DNA of 64,000 nt, taken from NCBI GenBank assembly GCA_016722075.1, contig JADKGW010000001.1, positions 3,286,001 through 3,350,000 on the forward strand. The letters run 5' to 3'. The notes under the pieces are model-generated. The model worked only from the letters and a program-made list of their open reading frames with translations, was not told where the DNA came from and ran no database searches. Positions within the stretch are counted from its first letter, which is position 1; every line of letters begins with the position of its first letter. This stretch comes from Candidatus Kouleothrix ribensis. GTDB lineage: Bacteria > Chloroflexota > Chloroflexia > Chloroflexales > Roseiflexaceae. Made by a program: the position numbers and the translations under genes. Below are positions 18,855 through 27,079 of the stretch, piece by piece.

Positions 18855-20861
18855 ATGCACGGATCGTCAATCCTGAGCCAGCCATTGGTCAGCTTTGGCC
18901 GCGAGGTGTGCGGCGACCTGGCCGCCGGGCTGCGGCGCGAGTGGCTGGTGACCAACGGCCTGGGTGGGTACGCCTCGGGCACGCTAGCCGGCCCGAGCAC
19001 GCGCCGCTACCACGGCCTGCTGGTGGCCGCGCTGGCGCCGCCGGTCGAAAGAACCGTGCTGGTTGGAAACCTGATCGAGTGGGCGACCTACGGCGGCGAG
19101 CGCTATCCGCTCTTCGCCTTCGAGTACGCCGATGGCACGGTCGACCAGCGCGGCTTTGCGCACCTGCAGTCGTTCGTGCTCGAGGGCGCGCTGCCAGTGT
19201 GGACGTACGCGCTGGCCGATGCCCTCGTCGAGAAGCGCGTCTGGATGGGATATGGCATGAATACCACCTATGTCAGCTACCAGCTCATTCGTGGCACTCG
19301 GCCGCTCGACTTAGAGATTACGCCGCTTGTAACCTACCGCGATTTCCATGCGCTCAGCACGCGTGGTGATCATGTATTTCATGCCGAGCAGCATGACGGA
19401 GGCGTGAGAATCACGGCAGAAGGCGGCAAGCGGCCGATTCACTTGCTAGGCAACGGCGCGACCTTCAAGCCAGATGATACATGGTTCGAGCATTTCTTCC
19501 ACCGCGTCGAGGCCGAGCGCGGCTTCGACGATACTGAGTCGGATCTGTTTGCCCCTGGTGCGTTTACCGTCACGCTTCAGCCGGGTGAGACGTGGACGCT
19601 GATAGTATCAGCGGAGCACAAGCCCGATCTAGACGCGGAGGGCGCGCTCGTGGCCGCGCGCGAGCGCCAGCACGGGCTGCTGCGCCGCGCCAAGGCCGAG
19701 CAGGCCGGCCCGGCCGTGCAGCAGCTGGTGCTCGCCGCCGACCAGTTTATCGTTTCCCGATCGGACGGTGCCACGGCGGCATATGGAAAGACCGTGATCG
19801 CCGGCTACCACTGGTTCAACGACTGGGGCCGCGACACTATGATCGCGCTGCCGGGGCTGACCCTCGCCACCGGCAGGCCCGAGGAGGCGGCCGGCATCCT
19901 GCGCACGTTCGCGCGCTATGTCGCCGACGGGCTGCTGCCGAACAACTTCCCCGACAGCGCCGGCGTGATCCCTGGCTACAATACCGTAGACGCAACGCTG
20001 TGGTATGCCGAGGCCATCCGCGCCTACCACGCCGCCACCGGCGACGAGGCGCTGGTGAGCGACCTGCTACCCGTGCTGGCCGAGATCGCCGAGCGGCACA
20101 TCGTCGGCACGCGCTACCACATCCACGTTGATCCAGCTGACGGGCTGCTCTACGCCGGCGAGCCGGGGGTGCAGCTGACCTGGATGGACGCCAAGATCGG
20201 CGACTGGGTCGTGACCCCGCGAGTTGGCAAGCCGGTCGAGATCAATGCGCTGTGGTACAACCTGCTGCGCACACTGGCCGGCTTTCTGCGCACGCGCGGC
20301 GACGCCGCAGCCGCCGACCGCTATGACCAACTCGCCGACCAAGCTCGCGATTCATTCCGTCGGCGTTTCATCCGGTCGGATATTGAACACCTCGCCGACG
20401 TTGTCGATGGCCCCGACGGCGACGACTGGACGCTGCGGCCGAACCAGATCTTCGCGGTGTCGCTGCACCACCCGCTGCTGGCAGGCACCGCCGCGCGCCG
20501 CGTAGTCGACTCGACCGCGCGGGCGCTGCTAACGAGCTACGGGCTGCGCTCGCTCGACCCGGCGCACCCCGACTACTGCGGCACATATATTGGCACGCCG
20601 CGCCAGCGCGACGGCGTGTACCACCAGGGGCCGGTCTGGACGTGGCCGATCGGTGCCTTCGCCGAGGCGCACTACCGCGTCTACGGCGACCGCGAGGCCG
20701 CGCTGGGGCTGCTGCGCCCCTTCGAGCACCACCTGCGCGACGCCTGCCTGGGCTCGGTCTCCGAGATCCTCGAGGGCGACCCGCCGCACCTGCCGCGCGG
20801 CGCGATTGCGCAGGCGTGGGGCGTCTCCGAGGTGCTCAGGGTCTGGCGCCTACTGGCGTAG
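18855..20861 (+). CDS. amylo-alpha-1,6-glucosidase / glycogen debranching enzyme (GH133)
   Basis: A 668-residue cytoplasmic enzyme that removes alpha-1,6-linked glucose at glycogen branch points. The N-terminal GDE_N-type beta domain (about 1-230) includes REWLVTNGLGGYASGT and STRRYHGLLVA. The C-terminal (alpha/alpha)6 catalytic domain has HWFNDWGRDTMIALPGL, WMDAKIGDWVVTPR and PRGAIAQAWGVSEVLR, all family hallmarks. ATG 18855 follows GAGGGGG at good spacing; the in-frame ATG at 18816 lacks one. A stretch around 19250-19640 is somewhat less GC-rich than the rest. Glucose from this reaction could feed the polyphosphate glucokinase gene 0.7 kb downstream. Confidence 0.93.
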   Translation: MHGSSILSQPLVSFGREVCGDLAAGLRREWLVTNGLGGYASGTLAGPSTRRYHGLLVAALAPPVERTVLVGNLIEWATYGGERYPLFAFEYADGTVDQRGFAHLQSFVLEGALPVWTYALADALVEKRVWMGYGMNTTYVSYQLIRGTRPLDLEITPLVTYRDFHALSTRGDHVFHAEQHDGGVRITAEGGKRPIHLLGNGATFKPDDTWFEHFFHRVEAERGFDDTESDLFAPGAFTVTLQPGETWTLIVSAEHKPDLDAEGALVAARERQHGLLRRAKAEQAGPAVQQLVLAADQFIVSRSDGATAAYGKTVIAGYHWFNDWGRDTMIALPGLTLATGRPEEAAGILRTFARYVADGLLPNNFPDSAGVIPGYNTVDATLWYAEAIRAYHAATGDEALVSDLLPVLAEIAERHIVGTRYHIHVDPADGLLYAGEPGVQLTWMDAKIGDWVVTPRVGKPVEINALWYNLLRTLAGFLRTRGDAAAADRYDQLADQARDSFRRRFIRSDIEHLADVVDGPDGDDWTLRPNQIFAVSLHHPLLAGTAARRVVDSTARALLTSYGLRSLDPAHPDYCGTYIGTPRQRDGVYHQGPVWTWPIGAFAEAHYRVYGDREAALGLLRPFEHHLRDACLGSVSEILEGDPPHLPRGAIAQAWGVSEVLRVWRLLA

Positions 20862-20879
20862 CGGGGGCTTCGCCCCCGC
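20861..20879 (+). terminator. GC hairpin at the end of the debranching enzyme gene
   Basis: A perfect 8 bp stem (GCGGGGGC with loop TTC) starts at the last base of the stop codon. No immediate T-run follows, although a run of seven T lies 25 bases on (20904-20910). Termination is possible but not certain. Confidence 0.35.
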
Positions 20880-20894
20880 GCCCAGCCCTTCTCA

Positions 20895-20946
20895 GGTGTA
20901 GAATTTTTTTGCCCAGCATGCTGGGCTATGTGGATACCCCTCCCCC
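20895..20946 (+). repeat. dispersed short element, copy 3
   Basis: GGTGTAG, a seven-T run, then the palindrome GCCCAGCATGCTGGGC and TATGTGGATACCCCTCCCCC. It is nearly identical to the 17437-17480 copy and again lies just downstream of a glycoside hydrolase gene. Confidence 0.85.
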
Positions 20947-20985
20947 GTACCCCCTCCCCTAGCAGGGGAGGGGGGCAGGGATTTG

Positions 20986-21024
20986 GCGTTCCAATGCGCT
21001 CGCTCCGCGAGCGCATTGGAACGC
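20986..21024. repeat. perfect 18 bp inverted repeat
   Basis: Stem 20986-21003 pairs exactly with 21007-21024 around a three-base loop; the stem begins GCGTTCCAATGCGCTC. It sits inside the 710-base non-coding gap before polyphosphate glucokinase, next to a second C/T-rich inverted repeat (CTCTCCCAAC...GGGAGAG) at about 21048-21062. Confidence 0.85.
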
Positions 21025-21189
21025 TTCATAGGATACCCCCCTCTCCCAACATTGGGAGAGGGGGGCAGGGGGGTGAGGGCCGATCGCATGGGCACGCGAT
21101 CCACGAACAACCCTACACCCGAAAGGCGCCCAGCCCCCTGGCAATGGATGATCGATGCATGCCTCAACCAGTACTTGTTCGTATCTCGC

Positions 21190-21470
21190 CGATGAAACGT
21201 TGCTACCGCAAACAAACATATGGGACGCCCTGAGGCATGTGCGCAGACCCATGCGGAAGAGATGCGGCAAAATAAGGGGTCTGGGGCGAAGCCCCAGCGC
21301 GGGGATGCAAGGGGCCGGCGGCGGCCCCTTGCCGCGGGGCGCGGGGCCGCGTAGGCCCCGAAACTGCCTGCGGGGCGCGGGGCCGCGTAGGCCCCGCAGG
21401 CGCACCCTCGCCGCAGGGCACGGGGCCGCGCAGGCCCTGCATGCACGTGGAAGTGCGGGGCGCGGCCCCG
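21190..21470 (+). repeat. GC-rich dispersed element, copy A
   Basis: The rest of the 710-base gap. It begins with a moderately GC-rich core containing TACCGCAAAC and CGCCCTGAGGCATG, then GGGGTCTGGGGCG, CAGCGCGGGGATGCAAGG, GGCCGGCGGCGGCC, and ends in several hairpin units with GGGGCCGCGTAGGCCCC. Copies B (35845-36150) and C (48850-49190, minus strand) share the same order of parts. Long frames across it reflect composition only. Confidence 0.85.
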
Positions 21471-21484
21471 CCACCAACCTAAAA

Positions 21485-21493
21485 TGCTATAAT
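21485..21493 (+). promoter_or_regulatory. extended -10 promoter (TGC TATAAT)
   Basis: Perfect TATAAT at 21488-21493 with TGC before it, immediately after the GC-rich element and about 78 bases before the polyphosphate glucokinase start. No clear -35 is visible. Confidence 0.65.
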
Positions 21494-21571
21494 ACGCCGC
21501 GAGGGAACGCGATATCGCCCCGGCGAGCGCGCGACCGATCATCGCAGGGCTTCTCGAAGGGGAGGATCGCT

Positions 21572-22321
21572 ATGATCATTCTAGGCATCGACATTGGCGG
21601 ATCGGGCATCAAAGGGGCGCCGGTAGATGTCGATAGCGGGTTGCTCACGACCGCATACCACCGCATCCCCACACCGCAGCCATCGACGCCCGAGGCAGTG
21701 GCCGATGTGGTAGCGCAGCTCGTGCGGCACTTCAGCTGGGATGGCCCGGTCGGCTGCACATTTCCGGCCGTGATGAAGGACGGTGTTGCCTACAGCGCCG
21801 CGAATGTTGAAAAAGCCTGGATCGGCACCAACGCCGCCGCGCTGTTTCAGCACAAGTCGGGCTGCCCATTCGTGGTGCTCAACGATGCCGATGCTGCCGG
21901 GCTGGCCGAGGTGGAGTTTGGCGCGGGCAAGGGCCGCCACGGCGTGATCATGATGCTGACGGTCGGCACCGGCATTGGCAGCGCCATGTTCGTCGACGGC
22001 CGGCTGGTGCCTAACACCGAGCTTGGCCACATGGAGGTGGGCGGCAAAGAGGCCGAGCATCGTGCCTCCGACCGGGTGCGTGGGAAGAAGCGCCTGAGCT
22101 GGAAGCAGTGGGCCGCGCGCTTCGATCTGGTGCTCCAGCGCTTCGACGCGCTATTCTCGCCCAACCTGTTCATTGTCGGCGGCGGGATCAGCAAGAAGCA
22201 CGCCAAGTTCCTGTCGCTCTTCACCGTTCGTACGCCCGTGGTGCCGGCCCAGATGCTCAACGAGGCCGGGATCATCGGGGCGGCGCTGGCGGCACGTAGC
22301 CTCGTGCCGGTGCCGGCCTAG
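21572..22321 (+). CDS. ppgK: polyphosphate glucokinase
   Basis: A 249-residue ROK-family kinase that phosphorylates glucose to glucose-6-phosphate with polyphosphate (often also ATP). It starts with the phosphate-binding GIDIGGSGIKGAPVD. It has LNDADAAGLAE near the sugar site, VGTGIGSAMFVDG, and ELGHMEVGG. It lacks the extended zinc-binding loop of other ROK kinases, as is usual for PpgK, and the length is typical. GGAGG lies upstream of ATG 21572. It completes a local route from glycogen or glucosides to glucose-6-phosphate. Confidence 0.93.
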   Translation: MIILGIDIGGSGIKGAPVDVDSGLLTTAYHRIPTPQPSTPEAVADVVAQLVRHFSWDGPVGCTFPAVMKDGVAYSAANVEKAWIGTNAAALFQHKSGCPFVVLNDADAAGLAEVEFGAGKGRHGVIMMLTVGTGIGSAMFVDGRLVPNTELGHMEVGGKEAEHRASDRVRGKKRLSWKQWAARFDLVLQRFDALFSPNLFIVGGGISKKHAKFLSLFTVRTPVVPAQMLNEAGIIGAALAARSLVPVPA

Positions 22322-22459
22322 CCGCAGTTTGCGATTGGGGGCGCCAGGCACCTGGGCCAGGATTGTGGCCTGGCCGCGTATACTGGCCGAGCACACGGCC
22401 ATGGTGCCCACGCGCCATGGCGGCGCCGTGGGTTTCAGCCGGCCCTGGAGGAGAGCACG

Positions 22460-22861
22460 ATGCCCAACTCGACGATCTTTTCCGACTGGCAGGCCGGGGC
22501 GATTGGTGATCGCGAGGCGCTGCGCGCGCTGATCTCCGACCTGGGCGAGGTCGAGTCGCAGCTTGCGCCACTCGAGGCCGAGAAGGCCGAGCTGCGCGCG
22601 CAGATCTCGGAGGTATTGGCGCAGCTCGGCGGCCGCGCCGAGGCCGACGGCTACCGCCTGCAGCTGACCGCGCCGAGCGTGGCGGCGCGCTACGACGCGA
22701 AGGAGCTCGACCAGCTGGTGAGCTACCTGCAGGCCAGCGGCGACGATAACCTGGCCAACTTGATTCTGCGCGCCCGCAAAGAGAGCGCCCGAGCAGGCCA
22801 GCTGCGGATCATGCCGCCAGGCACCGGCCGCAAGCCCAAGGACGACGAGCCGCCCTTTTGA
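22460..22861 (+). CDS. hypothetical coiled-coil protein
   Basis: A 133-residue soluble protein. Residues 20-60 are heptad-like and rich in Glu, Leu and Ala, predicting a coiled coil. A compact part follows with a Lys/Glu-rich end, and the tail is Pro/Lys-rich (GRKPKDDEPPF). It resembles in layout the phage Gp157-like proteins, but I could not support that by motif. GGAGGAG precedes ATG 22460 and codon use is normal, so the gene is likely real. It stands alone between ppgK and a convergent CocE-like gene. Confidence 0.7.
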   Translation: MPNSTIFSDWQAGAIGDREALRALISDLGEVESQLAPLEAEKAELRAQISEVLAQLGGRAEADGYRLQLTAPSVAARYDAKELDQLVSYLQASGDDNLANLILRARKESARAGQLRIMPPGTGRKPKDDEPPF

Positions 22862-22929
22862 GCGCGCGCATCACGCGCCACTCATTGCGCCTGCGGCAGC
22901 AGGCAGAGACGCCGACTGCGTAGATCGCA

Positions 22930-24654
22930 TCAGCGCGGCACGATCGGCAGGATGATCTGCGAGGGGTGTGCCGTGTCGTGCAGGATCAGCTGGTGGGCCG
23001 GGTGCGGCTGGCTGCCCTCGCCGAATGGTGCGCCGGTATTCAGGTTGCGATCCCAGCGCGGGAAGCTGGCGCTGGCAATGTCGACCCGCATGCGGTGGCC
23101 GGCCTTGAATACATTCGCAGTCGACCACAGATCGATCGTATATTCGTAGGGCCGGCCCGGCTCGATCGGCTCGGCGCGTGGGCCGTTGCGGTAGCGCGCG
23201 CGTACGATCCCGTCGGCCAGGTTCTGCGCGAAGCCATCGGGGTGTACATCAACCAGCCGGGCCACGAAGTCGGTGTCGGGCGCGTCGGTGATTGCCCACA
23301 GCTTCACGATCAGCGGCCCGGTCACTTCGGTGTCGCGCTCGAGCGGCGGGGTGCTATAGCTCAGCAGATCGGGCCGCGCCTCGATCGGGCGCTGGTCTTT
23401 CGCGCCGGGGCCGAACAGCTCGTGCATCAGCAGGTTGCCGCCGCTGGTCGGCGTCGGGTCGGCCGGGTCGTAGGTATACTGGTCGGGCGGCTCGTCGCCC
23501 GGCGGCGCGGGCGTAAGTACACCACCGGCGTGCAGATAGAACGGCGTGGCCTGCGCGCGCGCCAGCGGCCACTCGTGTTCGTCGCGCCAGGTATTCTCGC
23601 CCATCACAAACAGCTTGACTGGCGGCTCCTGTGCGATGCCGTTCTCGATGCCCTTCAGCCAGTAGTCGAACCAGCGCTGAGTCAGGCCGGTCATGTCGAT
23701 CTGCAGGTTCATGAGCGCCAGCTGGGCCTTGAAGCCGAAGTCGATCTCGCCGACGGTGTTCGTATAGTTGACATGCGACCACGGGCCGATCAGCAGTTTC
23801 GACTGGCGGGCGGCCGGGGTGCTGCCGCTGCTACGCAATGCGCTGAAGCTCTGGAGCACACCCTGGCTGAAGATATCGTACCAGCCGCCGATGTTCAGCG
23901 CCGGCACCTGCACGTGCGCATAGGCCTGGTTAATCGAGAATGGCGCGTAGTGCGCGGGGTTCTCGGCATTCGCCACCAGCTCGTCCATCTCAGACAGCAA
24001 GCCCAGGCGCTTGAACGGCTCGAACTGGTTGAGCGGCAGCGCCAGGTAGCCTGCGCTATGCAGCCGGTCGATCTCGCCAACCACCGTGGCCAGCGTCGCA
24101 AACTGCTCGGCCGGCGGCAGGCCCTGCGCGCGCTTGAGGGTTATGTCGAGCGCCAGCGCATTCAGGAACCAGTAGCCCTGTAGCCCAAGCTCGAGCGCGC
24201 CGCCGCGCCAGATCACGCCGTCGCACATATCGGCCCAGGTGAGCGCCGGGATGATCGCTCTCAGGCTGGGCGGCGCGGTTCTGGCGGCCATCCACTGCGT
24301 GAAGCCCAGGTACGACAGGCCGTACATGCCCACGTCGCCAGTCGCGCCGGGCAGGCGCGCGGCCCACTCAACGCTATCGTAGCCATCGTCGGCTTCGTGC
24401 TTGAACGCGGCCCACTCGCCACCCGAGCGGAAGCGCCCACGCACATCCTGGATCACCACGATGTAACCGGCCCGCGCAAGCCGCACGGCGTCGCCGAACG
24501 GCATGACGCTGGTATAATCCTTGCCGTAGGGCGTGCGCGCGAGCGCCACCGGGTAGGGGCCACCCGCCGCCGGGCGAAAGATATTCGCGAACAGCACAAC
24601 GCCGTCGCGCATCGGCGCGGGTACGTCGAACTCAACCGTAATCTGATCGCTCAT
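22930..24654 (-). CDS. CocE/NonD family hydrolase (X-Pro dipeptidyl-peptidase-like)
   Basis: A 574-residue alpha/beta hydrolase of the CocE/X-Pro aminopeptidase group, which cleaves esters or peptides. The nucleophile is S114 in YGLSYLGF. A C-terminal jelly-roll domain contains LVDVHPDGFAQNLADG, and the catalytic His is probably in HDTAHPSQI. The N-terminal RTPYGK and IQDVRGRFRSGGEW are family hallmarks. There is no signal peptide, so it is likely cytoplasmic. ATG 24654 starts the conserved region; residues further upstream belong to the intergenic DNA. Natural substrate unknown. Confidence 0.9.
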   Translation of the reverse strand: MSDQITVEFDVPAPMRDGVVLFANIFRPAAGGPYPVALARTPYGKDYTSVMPFGDAVRLARAGYIVVIQDVRGRFRSGGEWAAFKHEADDGYDSVEWAARLPGATGDVGMYGLSYLGFTQWMAARTAPPSLRAIIPALTWADMCDGVIWRGGALELGLQGYWFLNALALDITLKRAQGLPPAEQFATLATVVGEIDRLHSAGYLALPLNQFEPFKRLGLLSEMDELVANAENPAHYAPFSINQAYAHVQVPALNIGGWYDIFSQGVLQSFSALRSSGSTPAARQSKLLIGPWSHVNYTNTVGEIDFGFKAQLALMNLQIDMTGLTQRWFDYWLKGIENGIAQEPPVKLFVMGENTWRDEHEWPLARAQATPFYLHAGGVLTPAPPGDEPPDQYTYDPADPTPTSGGNLLMHELFGPGAKDQRPIEARPDLLSYSTPPLERDTEVTGPLIVKLWAITDAPDTDFVARLVDVHPDGFAQNLADGIVRARYRNGPRAEPIEPGRPYEYTIDLWSTANVFKAGHRMRVDIASASFPRWDRNLNTGAPFGEGSQPHPAHQLILHDTAHPSQIILPIVPR

Positions 24655-24780
24655 GGCACATCTTTCTGAGTAGGCTGGCCCCGATCGGCGCCTCGCTGCC
24701 ACGGCCATTCTACCTCACGGCACGCTGCACCCGGTAGCTTCAAGCAACACCCAAACGTCAACAACCAAAGGAGGCACTGC

Positions 24781-25278
24781 ATGGATCAGGTCACCACCAG
24801 CCAGGGAGTGCAGGCGCACATCGCCGAGGCGTTTGGCCAGTTCGCCGATTCATTCGCACGGCTGAGCGACGAGCAGCTCGAGCAGCCGGGCGTCGAGGCA
24901 GACTGGTCGGTTAAAGATATCCTGGCGCATATTACGTTCTGGCACAACCGCATGGCCCTGCTGATCGCGACCGCGCAGCGCGGCGAGCCACCGGCCACAC
25001 TGCGCCAGCCCGGCGAGGATAGCGCCGCCGCAGTCGATCGTGTGAACGCGCAGAACTACGCCGCAAATGCCGATCGCCCCCTGGCCGAGGTGCGCGCTGC
25101 CTTCGAGCAGTCGTACCAGCATGCGCTGGCCACAGTCGCGCGCCTGAGCGACGCCGACCTGGCCGACGATAGCCCGATCTGCCAGGCGTTGGGCGGCTCG
25201 CTGCTTGCGCTGATTGCCGGCGACACCTACGATCACTATGCAGAACACCTGCCGTCGATCCAGGCTCTGCGGCCTTGA
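24781..25278 (+). CDS. DinB/ClbS-DfsB-like four-helix protein
   Basis: A 165-residue protein of the DinB superfamily, a four-helix bundle that often carries a metal bound by three His. The family-typical DWSVKDILAHITFWHNRM is at about 40-57, and the C-terminal YDHYAEH supplies more His. Members include thiol transferases and DNA-damage-related or colibactin self-protection proteins (ClbS), so the role here is open. ATG 24781 follows AAAGGAGG. It is a single gene, convergent with the serine hydrolase operon. Confidence 0.85.
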   Translation: MDQVTTSQGVQAHIAEAFGQFADSFARLSDEQLEQPGVEADWSVKDILAHITFWHNRMALLIATAQRGEPPATLRQPGEDSAAAVDRVNAQNYAANADRPLAEVRAAFEQSYQHALATVARLSDADLADDSPICQALGGSLLALIAGDTYDHYAEHLPSIQALRP

Positions 25279-25350
25279 TCCAGGGGAAGCGCCACGGGTT
25301 GCACTGCGTCGGTACAGGCCGGCCGCATGATGCGCGTAATCCGTGTGGGC

Positions 25351-26394
25351 CTACTCGCGCGCCAGAATCGCCGCACATACTGCGGGGGCGCGCCGCAGCA
25401 GCCAGCCGCTGTCGGCCGTGCGCGCGCCCAGGATGCTGAAGGCTGTGTCGTGGCTGGGCGCATACCATGCCAGGCAGCCCGAGGCACCGCTGTGGCCAAA
25501 CGAGTCGGGGCCGGCGGCGGCCGCGACCCAGTGCGGCGACTTGCTGCCGCGCAGCTCGGGCCCGAGGCCCCACGGGCAGGGCGACCAGTACATCGGCTCG
25601 AGGAACCCGCCGCTCAGCCCGCCCGTCTGGTTGCGCGTCGCCTGCACCTGCAGCGCTGCGCTCAGCAGGCCGCCAGCGCGGTAGGCTCGCACCAGCGCCA
25701 GCGCGCCGGCGGCGTTGGTAACCAGGCCGGCCCAGGGCATGGCCAGGCTGCGCCAGAAGCGCGAGTTGAACGGCTCGATCGCAGTGCCGGCGTGGCTGCC
25801 GCGCACATTCGCCAGCGCCGCCGGCGGGCGCGGCGGCTCGTCGCCCAGGTAGCCCGCGATACCCAGCGGTGCGAGCACCAGCCGATCGAGCGCCGCCGCG
25901 AACTGCTGGCCGGTACGTTGCTCTACCACCAGCGCCAGCAGGCCATAGCCGGCGTTGCTATACTGCACGCGGCGGCCGGGCTGCGCCTCGATCGGCGTGA
26001 GCAGGCAGGCCCGCCCGAGCGCAGGCCAGTCGAGCCCCTCGGCGTAGGCTGCGTGGCGCGGCGATACGTCGAGCGGCAGGCCGGCGGTGTGGCACAGCAG
26101 CCCGCGCAGGGTCACGCCCGGCTGGGCCGCCGTCGCGCCGGGCAGGTGCCGGCTAAGCGCGTCGTCGAGCGCCAGCTCGCCGGCATCGCACAGCCGCAGC
26201 ACGGCCAGCGCGGTGGCCAGCTTGGTCACCGAGGCCACCGTGAACAGGCTATCGCCGGCGAGCGGTGTACCGCGCGCATCTTCACCAACCGCGATCACCT
26301 CGGCCGGCGCGCCGCCGCTGGCCACACCCACAACCATCCCCGGCACCTGCGCGGCGCGCATCGTCTCGTGAATGGCGCCCAGCACATGGCTCAT
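25351..26394 (-). CDS. beta-lactamase-class serine hydrolase
   Basis: A 347-residue serine hydrolase of the class C beta-lactamase/esterase/DD-peptidase family. The SxxK motif is S55-V-T-K58, the Tyr motif is Y145-S-N147, and a C-terminal HSGASG occupies the KTG-like box. There is no signal peptide. It may be an intracellular esterase or peptidase; true beta-lactamase activity is not implied. Its ATG (26394) overlaps the stop of the upstream membrane-protein gene by four bases (ATGA), so the two are translationally coupled. Confidence 0.9.
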   Translation of the reverse strand: MSHVLGAIHETMRAAQVPGMVVGVASGGAPAEVIAVGEDARGTPLAGDSLFTVASVTKLATALAVLRLCDAGELALDDALSRHLPGATAAQPGVTLRGLLCHTAGLPLDVSPRHAAYAEGLDWPALGRACLLTPIEAQPGRRVQYSNAGYGLLALVVEQRTGQQFAAALDRLVLAPLGIAGYLGDEPPRPPAALANVRGSHAGTAIEPFNSRFWRSLAMPWAGLVTNAAGALALVRAYRAGGLLSAALQVQATRNQTGGLSGGFLEPMYWSPCPWGLGPELRGSKSPHWVAAAAGPDSFGHSGASGCLAWYAPSHDTAFSILGARTADSGWLLRRAPAVCAAILARE

Positions 26395-26828
26395 GGCTTG
26401 CTCCACTTGCCGGCCAGCCCGGCCAGCAGCAGGTCGTAGCACAGCAGGAACAGGCCCTGTGGCACGATGCCGAGGCCCATGCCGGCGCGATCGGGCCGGC
26501 CGCGGGCCTGGTGGATCAGCGCCAGCCCACCGGCGATATAGCCCAGGTCGAGGCCGGCATTCACCAGCAAGATCGTGCGGAAGCGCCGGGCCTGGCGCGG
26601 CCCATCGGTCGCGCCACGTGCGCTGCTGCGGCGTGCGCCGCGCCGGCCAAGCCCGGCCAGCAGCGCGTCGATCGCCCCCCAGGCCACCGCCTGAAGGCCA
26701 GCCTGGCGCAGCACGCGGTTGCGGCTGAGCAGCTGCGGCAGCCCGGCCAGGCAGCTGGCCAACCCCCAGGCCCATAGGCCACCGAGCACCTGCTCTTGAA
26801 AACGAAAAAAGCTCGTTTGCTCCGGCAT
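26391..26828 (-). CDS. small integral membrane protein, DUF6992-like
   Basis: A 145-residue protein with about four hydrophobic segments and a basic loop (LGRRGARRSSARG). Similar proteins occur upstream of serine hydrolases in other bacteria, but no function is known to me. ATG 26828 is preferred; a GTG nine bases upstream is also possible. An extended -10 promoter (TGG TATAGT) lies about 45 bases upstream. Its stop overlaps the serine hydrolase start, suggesting a joint membrane role. Confidence 0.75.
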   Translation of the reverse strand: MPEQTSFFRFQEQVLGGLWAWGLASCLAGLPQLLSRNRVLRQAGLQAVAWGAIDALLAGLGRRGARRSSARGATDGPRQARRFRTILLVNAGLDLGYIAGGLALIHQARGRPDRAGMGLGIVPQGLFLLCYDLLLAGLAGKWSKP

Positions 26829-26869
26829 ATGCGCCACTCACTTTCAATGCGTCGCGTGCGACTGCGAAC

Positions 26870-26878
26870 ACTATACCA
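26870..26878 (-). promoter_or_regulatory. extended -10 promoter (TGG TATAGT)
   Basis: Minus-strand TGG TATAGT, 42 bases upstream of the membrane protein gene. It should drive the two-gene operon with the serine hydrolase. Confidence 0.55.
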
Positions 26879-26909
26879 TTGCCGGCCGGCCACGTGCAAA
26901 CCGCAGCGC

Positions 26910-26938
26910 TTGACTGTGCCAGGTTGGTCGGGTATAAC
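26910..26938 (+). promoter_or_regulatory. sigma70-type promoter (TTGACT, 17 bp, TATAAC)
   Basis: TTGACT at 26910-26915 and TATAAC at 26933-26938 are separated by exactly 17 bases, a near-consensus housekeeping promoter. It points to the CopC-CopD gene with a leader of about 135 bases. This is the clearest -35/-10 pair in the window. Confidence 0.65.
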
Positions 26939-26960
26939 TAGCACTGCTCGGCGCACATTG

Positions 26961-27061
26961 GTTGCAGGTTGCCCGGTTGCAGGTTGCCCGGTTGCAGGTT
27001 ACAGGTCGGCAGGTTGGCAAGTTACCGTCTGCGCACTGCCGTCTGCCGTCTGCGCACTGCC
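26961..27061 (+). repeat. GTTGCAGGTTG-type short tandem repeats
   Basis: The leader of the copper gene is built of degenerate short repeats: three units containing GGTTGCAGGTTGCCC or close variants, then GGTCGGCAGGTTGGCAAGTT, followed by repeated GTCTGCGCACTGCC units. Related GTTGCAGGTTGGCAGG sequences occur at 126-146 and 51289-51304. Confidence 0.8.
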
Positions 27062-27079
27062 GGTGGAGGAATCAACCCT

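Noticed and set aside
20892..21542. 216-codon minus-strand frame over the GC-rich element
   Set aside because: It spans hairpin repeats and reads as Arg/Pro/Ala repeats; copies B and C show the same without conservation of a start.
24510..24518. TGG TATAAT on the plus strand inside the CocE gene
   Set aside because: Inside a coding region and 260 bases from the next plus-strand gene; probably chance.
25351..26871. 506-codon version of the serine hydrolase
   Set aside because: The first 159 codons overlap the membrane protein gene in another frame and are Arg/Pro-rich; ATG 26394 fits the domain.
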